64,000 nt of DNA from Favolaschia claudopus (Eukaryota > Basidiomycota > Agaricomycetes > Agaricales > Mycenaceae): the NCBI GenBank assembly GCA_037176885.1, contig JAWWNJ010000177.1:1-64000 (forward strand). The letters are read 5' to 3'. The notes under the pieces were generated by a model. It was not told where the DNA came from and did not search any database. It was given only the letters and a program-made list of their open reading frames with translations. This document shows positions 1 to 11,821 of this stretch, in pieces (position 1 is the first letter of the stretch; each line of letters begins with the position of its first letter). Both the position numbers and the translations under genes were made by a program.

Positions 1-1600
1 GGACGAGAGGACCGCTTTCCTGGAGAAGGTGAAAGCTGAATTTATCGTTAGCGTCCTCGAAGGCGTCGAGTTTTAGACCTGGGCTTGGTGAAGCAATCGA
101 ATCTGTTATGAGGGACACCACTTGGGGCTTGATGGGAATGCGAAACGAGAAATTGAGGAAGTGGCTTGCGTATTGAAGCAGCTTCCTCTGAAGTTCGGAG
201 GCCAAGCAGAGAGAGTGTATGCTTCAGCAAATCAGACCGCGCCTGCGTTCCGCAATATCAACGGGCAGAAGGGGACAGCGGCCATTGACACAGAAGAAGC
301 TGGCTCTTCAGTGAGCGGGTATTCTGGAGAGAGGGTGTCCAGAAGATGATTTTACCAGCGCCGACTGCATAAAGAACCCCAGCTGACGGGGCCTTCGATT
401 TTCATTCTCGACGTATCTGGCAAGAATGCGAATGTTCCGTTGGTCGGAATCAGCTCCTACAACTTGGCTGCTCCCCCGCTTGAAACAGCATGTCTATCCG
501 TTCGCCGTCCGAAGGCTGGATAGCGACCGCGCGAGGCGTATCACTGGGTTCACGGTGATGGAATGTGGGATATATGGAGCTACCTGATTTTACATCGAAA
601 AAGCGGAGGAGCAAGTCCTTCGGACATAGTTGTCGAAGGCAACATTCAAGATACCTTGATCTAACCCGCGGATGAGTAGTGTGATCCAGTTCCAAGAGCT
701 AGAAAACGGCCGCCATTTTTCACATATTCCTCTATTGTGGCAGATGCTTTTGATAAGACTATATCGCGACATCCGGGAAAGACAAGCAAGGGCGCAAGTG
801 CTGGGCCATGGCTGAGATACCAAAGGCCTGCTGAGCAATGGGCTGGACTGAATAGAACGGAAGCAAACGCGTATCGAAGGCTGGATAGGGTTCGATCCAA
901 GGATGCTTGGATTACTTCGGGGGCCAGAATAAACGAGTACATTCATCGCTAGCGTAGGGAACCCTGCGCGAGGGCTTCAGCCTGTAGTCTCGTTAAGACA
1001 GACGCTTGCCAGATTATAGAGTACAGCGTACTAACTCTATGATCTGAGATCTGAGCAGTTGAGGTCAAAACTCAAGTTGAGGTTGGACCGAAGGAATTGT
1101 GACAAGGTAGCGTAACTGAGTCACAGAGCTCGGTGTGAACGCGCGCCAAAGTCCCAAAAATAGACAATGGAATGTGTTATAAAGTACCTATAAAAATAAG
1201 AGCATTCGTATGAGATGTTATGACTTTGACGCGTACAACGGTTCTAGACGCGACGACAAATGAGTTGCGTGATTCGTAGCACGTGATTGTGACAGAGCGC
1301 GTCCAGTCAGATGCTACTGTCACACTTTATGTCACGCTAACACTCTTCGATCCAAACCACCACCACACGATTAGCCTACTCTGTTATTCTCAGGGCGAAC
1401 GCAAGCCAAATTCCCCAAATCCTATCAAATTCAAGTGACGCCATTGTATCCCAAAATCTCAACCATTGAACCAATATATCTTGTGCAATTGTAATACCGA
1501 CGACAGCCAGGCCGCAGTGAGATCATGAACCAATTTCGAGTCCTTGAACTGATTGTTACTTTAGCCCCGTTGCACCCCTCCTTCCCCCCCTGATCTTCAC
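1..1600. other. Left-edge region without a recognisable gene
   Basis: No reading frame here carries a domain or motif I recognise. Open stretches are short and lie in several frames, for example plus-strand coding-like runs around 120-350 and 400-525, which may be remnants of an older gene. The sequence from 1000 to 1600 looks like ordinary AT-richer intergenic DNA with several GTGAC/GTCAC pentamers (about 1100-1335) but no ordered site. It adjoins two genes that are themselves broken, so this whole edge may be decayed sequence. Confidence 0.4.
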
Positions 1601-3060
1601 ATGTCCCTACTCCAAGACTATCTCAATTCTCCAAAGCACAAAACTTCCCATCCATTACAATTTGCCGTGCTTAGCACTTCGCTACTCATCAAGCTACCAA
1701 TTGCATCAAGAACTCTCCAGAAAATAATGACTTGATGGAGTTCATTGGCGACCGTTTCGTCAATCTTACCTGTGCTCTTCTTGTAGACAAGGAGAAGCGT
1801 CTGCCCCGAGCAACAGATAGTAAGCTCCATCGATGTGCTCTCTCGGCTTTTCTCTAGAGTTAGTATAGTAATGTCGCACGCAAGATCAGTAACAACGACA
1901 CACTGGGCCGTCTCGCGTGGGTGGTTCGACCTTGACAAACAGGCTATCCCTGTCCCAAGAAGACAATCGAGCAGTTCGGCGTTAGGTCTCCTTCAAGACG
2001 AGACCCTCCTCCGAAAGTACTTGCAGATCTCTTCGAGGCTTTTGTCGGGGGCCTACTATCTACAACGTGGACGGCGGGGCTGTACTCTCGTGGGCTTGAG
2101 CCATTTTTCAAGCCATTTGATGGATATTGCCACTGACGAGTTCCTTCTCCGCCCTCCGTTCAAGGCTCCATCCTTCGTCAACAACTGGTGGCGAGACCAT
2201 AATGCAGCTTTCGATCAATCAAACGCGGTCCTTCAAAACTTTCAAATACTCCCTCAACGGCCAGCAAGAGGCTCTCACTCTATTGGGTCGAGTCGCCGTT
2301 GAAGCCATTCCTCTGTCAACTAAATTCTTCTTCACCAACGGCGGGGAAATCGTCAATGACTGCGATCGGTGTAGAAGTTGCGCATCATCTCATATCTCAG
2401 TGGATATGCGATAGCTATGTGAGCCTCTATCCCGCACATCAGCGTGCTACCTCTCGGGCCGCCCACCTGGCTTCGGTATGTGAGAACCACTTCCCTTCAA
2501 TTCGACTGTCTCATTCGAAGCTAACGGTAGACTATCACGAACATCATTCTATGCGATCCGTCACTCGCTTCCATCTCAACGTTTTTGTCCCTATCGTCCT
2601 ACTTTGATGTCGAAGACCCAGATTTCAAGTCAGATCGACCGGTTCTGTGGAAGCTACCTCGCGATCATTCCGCCGATCGGGAGGCTGCATATCGAACGAA
2701 GCTCTCTCTCGGTATTCCAAGCGGCGGGTGGGCTGGTTCTACCTGCGTCATCCTCGAGCAGCCCACGAGTGGGGGTTGCAATTCTTCAACCCCATTGTCC
2801 TCGCAGCTCATCGGATATTAATTCGTGACCCTGGGCTATGTGCTCTCTCATGCGAGCCGTTTTTAGCTGATGATGAGCTGGTTCCACAGTTACCAGCCAA
2901 TTCAACTTTCTCCGCTCCCCAAACGTTGAGGCCAGACCGCGTAGCCCTATGCAGGCAGTCACCAATTTATCTGATTCTCGACCCTCAAATTACCGCCCTC
3001 TTCCTGAACATTTCTACCCTCAACACCCTGTACATCATCTACCTCTTCCTGTATACTTAG
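1601..3060 (+). pseudogene. Decayed RNase III-domain gene
   Basis: Two hallmarks of the ribonuclease III fold can be read on the plus strand. A box NNDLMEFIGDRFVNL near 1724-1768, like the family signature NERLEFLGD, is preceded by a helix ending FATHQATN from about 1678. A second box PPPKVLADLFEAFVG near 2005-2052 matches the family PKVLADxFEAxxGA. Between them NNDTLGRLAWV (from 1891) and PKKTIEQF (from about 1954) lie in one frame, but the linking residues GWFDLDKQAIPVP lie in the next frame, and the first frame has an in-frame TGA near 1933. The possible introns there are only about 22-26 bases, too short to excise. Downstream frames also alternate. I read this as a broken copy of a small fungal RNase III-like protein. 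The 5' end (ATG 1601 is a candidate) and 3' end are uncertain. Sequencing error is the alternative, though genes to the right are clean. Confidence 0.5.
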
Positions 3061-3531
3061 AGCGGGGACGATATTAGTTCCCATAGTGTAACTGTAGCCT
3101 TTCTAACTCTCCATGTTTGGTTGTACGCCATTATTAACGTTAGTTCCTGCGTCGAGCATTTCCGATGACAGCTCAAACGCAAGATGCGACTGTCCCGAAA
3201 AGCGCTTCAACAGCACAAATAAGTACTTCTCGCGGTAACGCGATCCCTTCGTGCCAGAGTTTAACATGCTCTCTGAAACACGAAGTGAACATTACACCGC
3301 GGAGGATAATGGCAGTAAAGTAATGCGTTAAGCCGTCCAGTAGACGCGTTCAAACGCTGTGAGAAAAGCCGCATTCCGAATCGGGGCTTCTTCAGAGTTC
3401 AACGGCTCAATGAGAGTGGTCAAGGCGTTTGACGCGCGCGCGGATTGCTTACTACCACCGGCCGGGCTTTCGGTTTCTGCGAATGAAACATTGTAGTTAC
3501 GGAAAAAACTACCCTACCCAGTAGGAGTACC
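3061..3531. other. Intergenic spacer between two decayed genes
   Basis: No coding region, repeat or RNA gene is visible. The spacer lies between the uncertain 3' end of the RNase III remnant and the 3' end of the CBM1 remnant, so it would be shared 3' flank. Confidence 0.4.
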
Positions 3532-4619
3532 CTATGTCACTACGGCAACCGCAGTCGTCCCAGTGTATGCATTCAGAGTTTGGTCGGCGCAACCAGGGGG
3601 TGTCATATAGTCATATGCCCCCAGATTGATGACTGGCATTGTCAAGAATATAATTTCAGTGGAGTTGTCAGCACGAGATGTAAAACTACTCACAGACGTT
3701 GAGCACCGAACCGGTGGGACAGACGAGCCAGGCATTATTCTGCTGTCGCTTGACTGACGGGCTGCTCCATCTAAATTGGCGGTGTTAACTTTTTTGCGAA
3801 GCCCATTCAATTTGATTGACATACTCAAGACTATCCCCCGCGAGAACACAAACGTCCCCTAGCGTGTCGGGCGTCGTCGCCCAATGCATTCCGAGTTTCA
3901 CCACGGTCGAATTAGCGGGAGTTCGACGACGGCGTAGAGTTGCGAGCCACCGGCGCTCTGGACGAGCTGACCATTGACCACTTGAAATTGTGCGGCCTGG
4001 GTATAATCCCCAAGGACAGGCAGGCGAGGCACTCCCGAGTACTTGCGACTGTAGGTATTTGTGAAAGTTGGGATCTTCCTGCGTAGGATCCCTTTGTAAA
4101 ACCGAATGAATGCTCGCAAGTTGGAGACTCACAACAGCGCGAACGAAAGAGACCATCCCGGGGACAAGAGTTGCGGAGCCAGAAGATGCGGTGCTTGTGG
4201 AGGATGCTGTAGAGCCTCCAGTCGAAGTCTTCGTAGTCGAGATTGTTGTTGTCGGACCCGTGGTAGTAGCACTTCCGGGTAGACATTGCGAATACCTGCA
4301 AATTTTGATTAAATATTGAACCTGACTGTGAGTCGAGACAATATTCATGTGCACTGACCAATCGTTAGAAACTGTACAGGCCCAATTCGCGGCGGGCAGG
4401 TCGTAGGGCCTAGCTTGTCCGTTAGTATGCCTGAGGCTTCAGCGAGTGAACCTCACCTGTCCATCCTTGTCCGCCGCACTATTGTCAGGGTAGACGATCA
4501 AGCTTGCATTTCGATTGTCCTCAACATTCACTCACCTGGCCGTACTGCGGAGCGGTCTGTCCTTTCACTCCACGTACACTCAAGAGCGCCAAAGTTGACA
4601 ACAAGCGAAACTTAGCCAT
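3532..4619 (-). pseudogene. Frameshifted secreted CBM1 (cellulose-binding) protein
   Basis: Reading leftward from ATG 4619 gives a signal peptide (MAKFRLLSTLALLSVRGVKG), then pieces of a fungal CBM1: QYGQ, CGGQGWTG, CTVSNDW and YSQCLPG, separated by introns. A Ser/Thr-rich linker follows (about 4280-4170), then a C-terminal domain common in agaricomycete CBM1 proteins (FHKYLQSQVLG, VLGDYTQAAQFQVVNGQ, STVVKLGMHWATTP, NNAWLVCPTGSVLNV, LGAYDYMTPPGCADQTL). The pieces do not share a frame. One base is missing between PTTC and ACTVSNDW, one is extra between LGSAS and VLGDYT, and there is a shift between YAVVE and NSTVVKL and another at a G run near 3840. A 46-base GT...AG stretch could hide one shift but would delete conserved residues. 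The catalytic activity of this family is not known to me. Inferred pseudogene; clustered sequencing errors are the alternative. Confidence 0.7.
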
Positions 4620-5073
4620 GGGAGGTTTCACCGACTCGCGACATTTTGCAAGGTCATTTATACTTGAGGTAAGGCCGATTCAGAATGGATACCGAAAATC
4701 TGCCCTTTCTTCGGAATGGCCGTTGGTGTTACAGTGCGTCTTCTGAAGCACGGACCATCTCCGGATATTTTTCTGCGCCAACACAGTCTATATTCAGCAC
4801 ATGAAATCCTAGTCAACAAGACGTCGCGGAATATGATGATAGAGGCTACGTCGACACCTGAAAAGCGAAGACCAGGAGCCACAGGATGCAATATTGTTAC
4901 AACAAAATCCACGTCCTAGACCGAAGGCAGGGAATCAAAGGTTCTCCTGCTTCACATCACCGACCAAGATATCTTCAGACGGAGCTTCCTTCATGTCCAC
5001 GACGACAGCAGACTCGTCACTAGGTTCCCTTCGTTTGGGACGAATGAATCGTGTCTTGGTTTCGACTGCCCAG
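4620..5073. other. Upstream region of the CBM1 remnant and 3' flank of the membrane-protein gene
   Basis: The region holds the former promoter of the leftward CBM1 remnant and the 3' flank of the leftward gene at 5074. No independent gene or clear promoter element was seen. Confidence 0.4.
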
Positions 5074-5719
5074 CTAGATAGTCCGTCGCGGCCATTCGAC
5101 CGGACTAGTGTCACGAAACGCCACAAGAGGGTACGTGGAAATGGCCAGCGCGGTGAAGAAACCGGACGCAAAGAATGCAGTTATAACACACAGGATCAAG
5201 ATTGAGACTTGGTATGCTTCGTTAGTACAACTTCGACAGAAGATTGGCAAAACGTACGGAAGAAAAGAATGACGGCAGAGGATACAACGAAAGCACAGCA
5301 GAGAGCCAGAAAGGAGAGAGAAAGGATTGTAAACAGCGAAAGCGCGCTAATTTTATCATGAGCTTCAACTTCGGCATTTTTTACATCGACTCACATGAAG
5401 GTTAGTACAGGGAAGATTGTAAGAGATGAGAATATGATGACGAATGTCTGGGAAATCAATTTAAACGGATGGCCGGACGTATTCGCAGCACACATACCGA
5501 AGTAATAGGATATTCGTCAAAATATACGGATGTAGTCTTCATGGCAGGGCGCGCGTATGAACTCTCGAATCTAGAAGGTATGAAGCTTGACATTCGGGCG
5601 CCGGGTAGGGACATCGAGGAGCTCGTACTGGTCGGCGTAGCCACGGACTGCGCGTTGCACTTTTCTCGAAGTGAGCGGGTCAACTGTTCCTTCGCGCTGG
5701 GAGTCTCCGAGTCGCTCAT
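5074..5719 (-). CDS. Small integral membrane protein, unknown function
   Basis: From ATG 5719 a hydrophilic, Ser/Thr-rich N-terminus of about 85 residues (MSDSETPSAKEQLTRSLREK onward) leads into three hydrophobic segments, each on its own exon: TFVIIFSSLTIFPVLTF, LSLSFLALCCAFVVSSAVIL and ILILCVITAFFASGFFTALA. The protein ends RDTSPVEWPRRTI before TAG at 5076-5074. Three introns with GT...AG ends (the first starting GTATGT after ITS) restore one frame throughout. Predicted length is about 165 residues: a three-pass membrane protein with a cytosolic head and no enzyme motif. I do not recognise the family. The arrangement of one transmembrane segment per exon supports the gene model. Confidence 0.6.
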
Positions 5720-6050
5720 TGTAGTAGAAAGCTAAGGTGAAGGGAAGATCTTGCCGATTTTCGGCGCTGAGGACTGTTGTCGAGAGCAGGGTGAACGAGT
5801 CAGGGTGCTTATACGGTACGGGCTATGGTGCGGGTCGAAGAGGGAGAGGTGACGTAATCCCCCATTCTGTCACCATTTAACGCGTCGCGTCGCGTCCTAA
5901 ACCGCTTGTCTGTTTCACAGCAAATTCGCAATACGAAGTATACATATATATAGGATCTAAAACTAGAGAATGCGAGGAAATTTTGGTTGCGGCGCCCGTG
6001 TACATTTACGGCAAGATTACATGTAAGTCCAGGGCAAACGCAAGAGCCCT
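5720..6050. other. Spacer with a CRE-like site
   Basis: The spacer contains the promoter of the leftward membrane-protein gene and the 3' flank of the phosphate transporter. A CRE/ATF-type octamer TGACGTAA lies at 5850-5857, about 130 bases upstream of ATG 5719. Its use is inference. Confidence 0.35.
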
Positions 6051-8036
6051 CTAGTTGGCCATGCCCCAGCGAGGAGCGTTGAGGATGATGCCCATGAGGC
6101 AGCCAGAGATAATACCAGTGACGGGGAGCGTGATAATCCAGCCCATGTATATCCATGCAACCATGCGCCAGTTGATCGTCCGCCATGTACCGTTGCAAAG
6201 ACCGACCCCGACGGTGGCACCGCTGTAAGTTCAAACTCAAGTCAGTATTAATCCCTGTAGTCTCGATGGAGGGGGACGCACCAAATACACTGCGTCGTTG
6301 AAACAGGAAGTTTCAGCCTCGTCGCGAGAATAATCGTGATAGCGCTGCCTAGTTCCATCGAGAACCCACGCGACGGCGAGTGGAGTGTGATCTTGTTCCC
6401 TAGAGCGCGCATGATGTTGTATCCGTAGGTCCAGAGGCCGATGACGAGAGCGACGCCACCGAAAGCAAGGATCCAGTTCGGGACTGGGACCTTGTCGCTC
6501 AGCTCGCCGGTATGCCAGATGAGGAAGATAGTAGCGTATGGACCGACGGCGTTGCTTATATCGTTTGCTCCATGTGTGAATGATGCAGTTGCGGCAGTCA
6601 AAACCTGGAGGAACGAAAAGACGTGCTCGGCCTTGTTGTCGAAGTGCTCTCCAGTAGCGTGCATGGCCTCGATGTCACCAGAGAGGAAGTCCTTCTTGTT
6701 CTGCATGTCGATGACATCCTGTTCAACGCCGTGGAGAACAGCGCGCTTGGCGATGTAGAAGGCAACGGCGGGTGAATACCATGGGCCTTCGGGGCGGACG
6801 CTGGTGGGTTTAGGGATCCGCTCTCCCTCTGGCTGAGGTTGAGCAACGATGGAAGGCGCCAGCTCGGAGGAAGAAACGTCCTTCTCCTCGAGGGTCCTTG
6901 CTGACGGGCTGCTTCTCAACGTCATTCGAGTCAACGGAGCGCAGGCGGTCCAACTGTTCCTGAGTAAGATGTCCCTCGTAGTAGTCACGAAGAGCCTTAG
7001 CATTGGCGGGAGGTGGGGGAGCTTCGGGCCGACGCAGGAGAAGAGGGCCCTGCAACATGTCCCAGGGACGCAACTCCCAGTCGTTGTGGATCAATTTCCG
7101 GTAATGATAAGGGAGGAAGAAGAGGGCAATCAAAACCCCCACCACAGCACCGACTCCTACGATGACACCTGCGGTCTGGCCATCGTTGAGTTTGATCTTA
7201 GATGAAGCGCCCTTCCAGACGATAAGCACTGCGAGAAATCGTCAGTACGTCACAAACTCGATAAGTTTCTGAGACATACTGGTGAGCAATGCAGAGGTGA
7301 TGAAGAAGTAGATCGGCACGGTAGACAGAGCCTTGACGACTGGGTTGTTTCGCCGCATGACTGCATACTTTGTGGTCAAGAAAATAATGGCGCCAAAGGC
7401 GCCGGCAAGAGCAGGAGCAATAGCCCAAGCAGCAAAAACTAAGAGGATTATCGTCTCTGTTATGAAAGGACAGCACGGAGCGTACCTTGAGAAACTCCAT
7501 TCCAGCCCCAATTAACACCGTCAGTACCGACAGCAGCGATACCAACACCAATGACACCGCCCATGATCTAAGAATCGATAAGTTCTTTATGCGGATAAAG
7601 CAAATAAGAGACAGGTGCTTACTGAGTGAGTGGTGGAAACAGGCATGCCAAAGCGAGTAGCGATGGTGAGGTAAGTCGAAGAACCTATGACGGCGCAGAC
7701 CATGGCAAGCATGAGGACGGCAGGGTTTCCAGCAAATAGCTTGGTGCTGATAACTTTGGTTCGGATCGTCTCTGAGACACGAGCACCGACAGCCATTGAA
7801 CCAGTAAATTCCATGGCGGAGGCGATCAACATTGCCTGCTTCATGGTGAGGGAGCGGGAGGCGACAGAAGTGGCAAAAGAGTTGGCGACATCGTTGGCGC
7901 CTGGAATATGTGAGGTGAGTAAGTACAAGAAATGGAGAGTTGGTCGTAAAAACGGCGCACCGATATTCCAGGCATCCAGGAAAGCGAAGATGGTGCCAAT
8001 AGCGAAAAGGTAGTCGTACTGACTCAGGACAGCCAT
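6051..8036 (-). CDS. PHO89: Sodium/phosphate symporter, Pho89 (PiT) family
   Basis: This is a plasma-membrane inorganic phosphate transporter of the PiT family (yeast Pho89, Neurospora pho-4). The start ATG 8036 gives MAVLSQYDYLFAIGTIFAFL, the usual fungal N-terminus. Both family signature repeats are present: GANDVANSFATSVASR (residues about 27-42) and, in the C-terminal half, GANDISNAVGPYA, each followed by the paired motif PVSTTHS or PVSTTQC. Between the two membrane halves is a hydrophilic loop of roughly 150 residues. The protein ends NAPRWGMAN at 6051, about 550 residues in all, normal for the family. Several introns of about 50 bases interrupt it. One 49-base intron in the loop (joining RLRS to EKDVSSS) removes an apparent frameshift, so the gene is intact. 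The family is typically induced by phosphate starvation and alkaline pH, but I saw no clear site for this. Confidence 0.93.
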
Positions 8037-8833
8037 TTGAATTCGATGCAGCAAGAGAGATAGCGGGACATCCCATCTAGTTAAATACCGCCTACATGCC
8101 CGCTTGGCGCTGGAAGCTACCAGTTATCGCGCTCGTCGTCCATCGCACGTTCATGGAAGGGGCGCGCTATGATTCGCTGTTCTCAGCCAAGTAGTAGCCA
8201 AGTCTAGGAACGGTCCCGCACGTTCCCTCACCCTTGGCGCATCTTGGCGCACTGGGTCACGAGAAAGGCGCGCTCAATCAGACAAACTGAGATAATCCAG
8301 GCAGTTTCCAGGTACTCAGACTCTCAGAGAGCCTAATAGGACCCCGACCTTGCTGATAAGCAACCAAAAGGTGTTTCAAGTGGAATAGCCTGGAGTAGCC
8401 CGTTTGTTGAGAGTCTCAGACAGCAGTTTGAGTCCTGGCTTGTATGTCCCAGGTTGAGTGTACCGAAGCGGGATGTAATGAACCGAACGAGACTCGGGAT
8501 TATCAACATGAGCGCGACTTCAAAATTCATTTGAAAGCAATCGCAGTTCGTCTATGAGTGGGCCGCCCAGACGTTTGCATCTGAATCGGTGCATGCAAGA
8601 AGCAAAAGTCTACTGAGCAAGTTTTTTTTTGCCGAGTATTTGAAGGTTTTTAACGACGCATGAATATAAGCTTGATTCTGGTTAGTTTGAGCTAAGTTCG
8701 AGTGGAGATGGTGGTGGCACTGAATCGACAGTGTGTCTAGGCCGTGGCGAGCCTTGAAGATGTCAACCAATCAGCAAATAAGCAATATAATAATAATACC
8801 GTTCTTAACCCAAACGTCCATGACACTCGCGAA
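8037..8833. other. Divergent intergenic region
   Basis: The spacer separates the leftward phosphate transporter from the rightward glycoside-hydrolase-like gene and so holds both promoters. A T9 run lies near 8631-8639 and an ATAATAATAAT stretch near 8788. A GGTCACG pentamer-type half-site occurs near 8253. No gene or RNA was recognised. Confidence 0.4.
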
Positions 8834-10891
8834 ATGCTCTTGCTGTTCATAGGGTATCTTACCGTTTCCAGATGCTACGCGCAAACATGGTCGGACTATG
8901 CCTGACTCCAATTTTCGTTTTGATTGAAATGGGGCCCAAGGTGTAACAAGAATTATCTCCCCAACCAACCTGTTGTACCTCCCGGCGGACAGTTCGCTCT
9001 ACCAGAGTCGTCGTCTACGCCTCTTCTGAGTCTCAGATGCTCGCCTATTATTTCTCCCTACGTTGAAGAGGAAGACTTCTCTGCTGGGGTCATTGTCGAC
9101 GCCTTTGTCACCTACACACACTATAACGGAACACAACCAATTTCTATTGCTGCTGAAGATGCTTTACAGGTGTCAATCAGCTATCGAGGTCGTATCTTGT
9201 CAGAAGCTGCTGCTCGCTTGAATTCCACCTCGGAACTACGCTTCCCGCTGGCAAATCTCAGCCAGCCACGCAAGCAGCCGTTTATCATTGATTGTACTGC
9301 TCTGTACGCCTCTTCACTGTCTCCCGAACCTCACAAGTTCAGTGCAACGACTGCGCTCCTCTATGTACCACGTCCGACTGTGGGCTCTGTTACGAAACGG
9401 GATTCGCGAACCGGCGCGCTGCTCGTCAAACCCAGGGGAAGTAAATCATACGAAGCCATTTTCCCTTTCGGGTTTTATACCTCATTTGACAAGTACCTCG
9501 ACAACCCAGACCTCCGAACTATCGATGAGCTCAAAGCCCAGGGGTTCGTACTTGGCGCATACTCGATTATGTTGACTGATCACTCAAACCAGATTCACTA
9601 TGGTGCACCCTGTGCCTACGTTCAGCAATTGGACGGCGCTCGAGAAAGCATTGGATCGTATGGAAGAGCTCAATCTGTATCTCGTCTACGACATGCGACA
9701 GTGCGTGCTCAATTCAATGGGGCTCGTCAAAGTGACCGATTCTACACCGCTTCTTGGGCGATTATGCGTCGAATTCCCGACCTAGCATGTGAGAAAATTC
9801 GAACGACAGATTCGACCGAGAGTCGACGTAGAATCAATCACTCTGACTTCGCCTGATAGATGAATCCTGTCTGAAGTACAAACAGCACATACAGAGACAT
9901 CGGAGCCCTCACCATGGAGGTCCACAGAATCAAGCATCGCCCGAATTTACTGCTTTGGTACACCGCTGACGAGCCTGACGGGACCAGCGATCCACTCGAC
10001 GCGCCGCGAATCACATACGACATCATCAATACACTCGACGGATACCACCCCGTGTCACTCGTACTCAACTGCGCGGACTACGAATTTGCCGCATATGCAT
10101 CAGGTGCGGAAGTTATCATGCCCGACACATACACCATCGCCAACGACCCCAAGTGGTCTGCGAAGTACAACACAACGTGTACGGAGGATTTCGGCTGTTG
10201 CGGATGTGACAATTGTCGGGGCGAGCTTGAGGACATCTCCCGACGCCTTGACGATTTTGCCATGCGCTTAGATGTGCTGGGATGGAGCAGGGATAAAGTT
10301 GTTTGGTCGGTGCCTCAGGCTTTCGGGGGTGAAGAGTCAGGTTACTTTCATTACCCATGACTCTGCCGCGCTGATAGCTGTACAAGATTTTGGACACGCC
10401 CGCCGACAGGACGGGAGTTCGCAGTGCAGGTTATCCTTAGCGTGAATCATGGGGCCCGGGGTATGTCGAGCTCGTCTTTTCTGTAGTGCTCGCGCTAACA
10501 TAATTTAGGCATCATGCCCTGGATCGACCCAACGCCTGCAGAACTAAAAAGCGCCGCGTCGCAACTCGCCAAGGCGCTGACCTCGGATGCGGTCAAAGCC
10601 TTCATTTTCAATCCGCTGTCCACCTTCGAAAGACTGGTGTCCAACAGGATTGATATTGGGATGTGGACGTTGGCTGGCGAAACTCTCATGCTGGTGGCGA
10701 ATTTGAATGAGCATGGCACGAGTATTGTCACCCCTCTCGCGGCTGATCTGCTGCTGCGAGAAATTTTCAATGAGGGCGTGAGACGAGCTGTTGGACGAGA
10801 GACTAAGTTTGGACTCGAATTGGAAGGTTTGGGTTGCGCCATTTTTATAATGTCTCCTCGAGTACTCGTCACACAGGGCGACGAATTCTGA
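8834..10891 (+). CDS. Secreted glycoside-hydrolase-like protein (TIM-barrel type)
   Basis: ATG 8834 opens a clear signal peptide (MLLLFIGYLTVSRCYAQ). A 51-base intron joins it to CNKNYLPNQPVVPPGGQF and a beta-rich N-terminal domain (to about residue 190). A TIM-barrel-like domain follows: FPFGFYTSFDKYL, LKAQGFTMVHPVPTFSNW, LNLYLVYDMR, then RPNLLLWYTADEPDG, AEVIMPDTYTIAND, REFAVQVILSVNHGARGIMPW, and a C-terminal beta domain ending at 10891. The DEPDG strand end carries acidic residues where such barrels place catalytic carboxylates. Apparent frame changes near 9545 and 9700 are removed by introns (the second about 185 bases, longer than most here). Similar proteins in mushrooms are annotated only as glycoside hydrolase superfamily members; substrate unknown. 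It lies 112 bases upstream of the WW-domain gene on the same strand. Confidence 0.75.
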
Positions 10892-11003
10892 GGTCTCCAT
10901 AATAGATCATAAATGTATTCTCTCAATCTGGACTATTTTCTTGAGCTGCTTTTTCGGCTGTGAGGTCGGCTTCCCAATCGGGGCATCGGAGTTCGAAATT
11001 CAC

Positions 11004-11821
11004 ATGTCCTCTCAAACGTCCACCTCGACGCCGACTGAGGAGAAGCAGAAGACCGAGGAGCCGTCGCCGACACCTGAGGCATCCTCGTCGAAAGTGGACG
11101 AGCTACCCGCGTCTGGTGACGCGCCCGAGTCAACGGGCGGAACTGATTCAGAAACTGCTCCGGCGGATGAACCACCACCCATGGCCTGGCAAGCCGTCTA
11201 CAGCCCTCAATTCAACGCATATTATTTCTACAACTCCATAACTCAAGAAACTACCTGGACAAATCCTCTTGTACCTCCGGAAACAACCTCAATCCCAGAG
11301 GCAGCGCCATCCTCGACTCCCGAGGTCGATACTCACGCCCAGCCCGACGTAGCTGGTGAAACTTCGTCTATCCCCCACTACGCCGCGCTTCAGACCGCCG
11401 CTATTGCGCAGGGTATCGACCCCTCGCTTGCGTATCTCGATCCGTCATTAGCTGCGTCTTCCTCGGCAGCAAATCCATCCGGCGTTCCTCCAAGTTTTCA
11501 GGCGAAATTCAACGCCCGTACAGGCCAATTTGCGGCAATGGACTCGCGTTCGCCTGCCCATCTGTCTGAGTATGAGCGTGCGAAGCGGATGAGCGAGGTC
11601 TTTTTCGATGTTGCTGCTTGGGAGCAGAACCTCGCTGAGAGCCATGCTGCAGAGGCAGAAGGTGGGGTGGAGAAGAAGCGCAAAAGACCTACGAAGAAGG
11701 ACCTGGTGAGCTCATTGCTCGCGTTAATCTCTCTGTGTTGCTCATGAGGCGATCACAGGAACGGTTCAAGCAGCAGAAAAAGCTCAAGAAAATAGCCAAG
11801 ACTGCATGGTTGCGTATGTGA
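11004..11821 (+). CDS. WW-domain protein
   Basis: ATG 11004 gives MSSQTSTSTPTEEKQ and a disordered acidic and Ser/Thr/Pro-rich stretch. One canonical WW domain follows at about residues 62-95 (MAWQAVYSPQFNAYYFYN, then TQETTWTNPLVPP), with the two signature tryptophans, the aromatic block and the final proline. WW domains bind proline-rich ligands. The rest is low-complexity, with a conserved-looking block ARTGQFAAMDSRSPAHLSEY ahead of a Lys/Arg-rich tail (EKKRKRPTKKDL, and after a 53-base intron ERFKQQKKLKKIAKTAWLRM) that resembles a nuclear localisation signal. About 254 residues. A role in nuclear RNA processing or transcription is plausible from this composition but is inference; no enzyme domain is present. 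Confidence 0.8.

Noticed and set aside
6841..6990. Apparent frameshift in the Pho89 loop
   Set aside because: A 49-base GT...AG intron (joining RLRS to EKDVSSS) restores the frame, so the gene is intact.
7198..8076. A 292-codon open stretch on the minus strand across the phosphate transporter
   Set aside because: It is an out-of-frame reading of the transporter exons and introns; the in-frame exons carry all PiT motifs.
9540..9900. Apparent frame breaks in the glycoside-hydrolase-like gene
   Set aside because: Introns starting near 9545 and 9703 join LKAQGFTMVHPVPT and YDMRHTYRD in frame.
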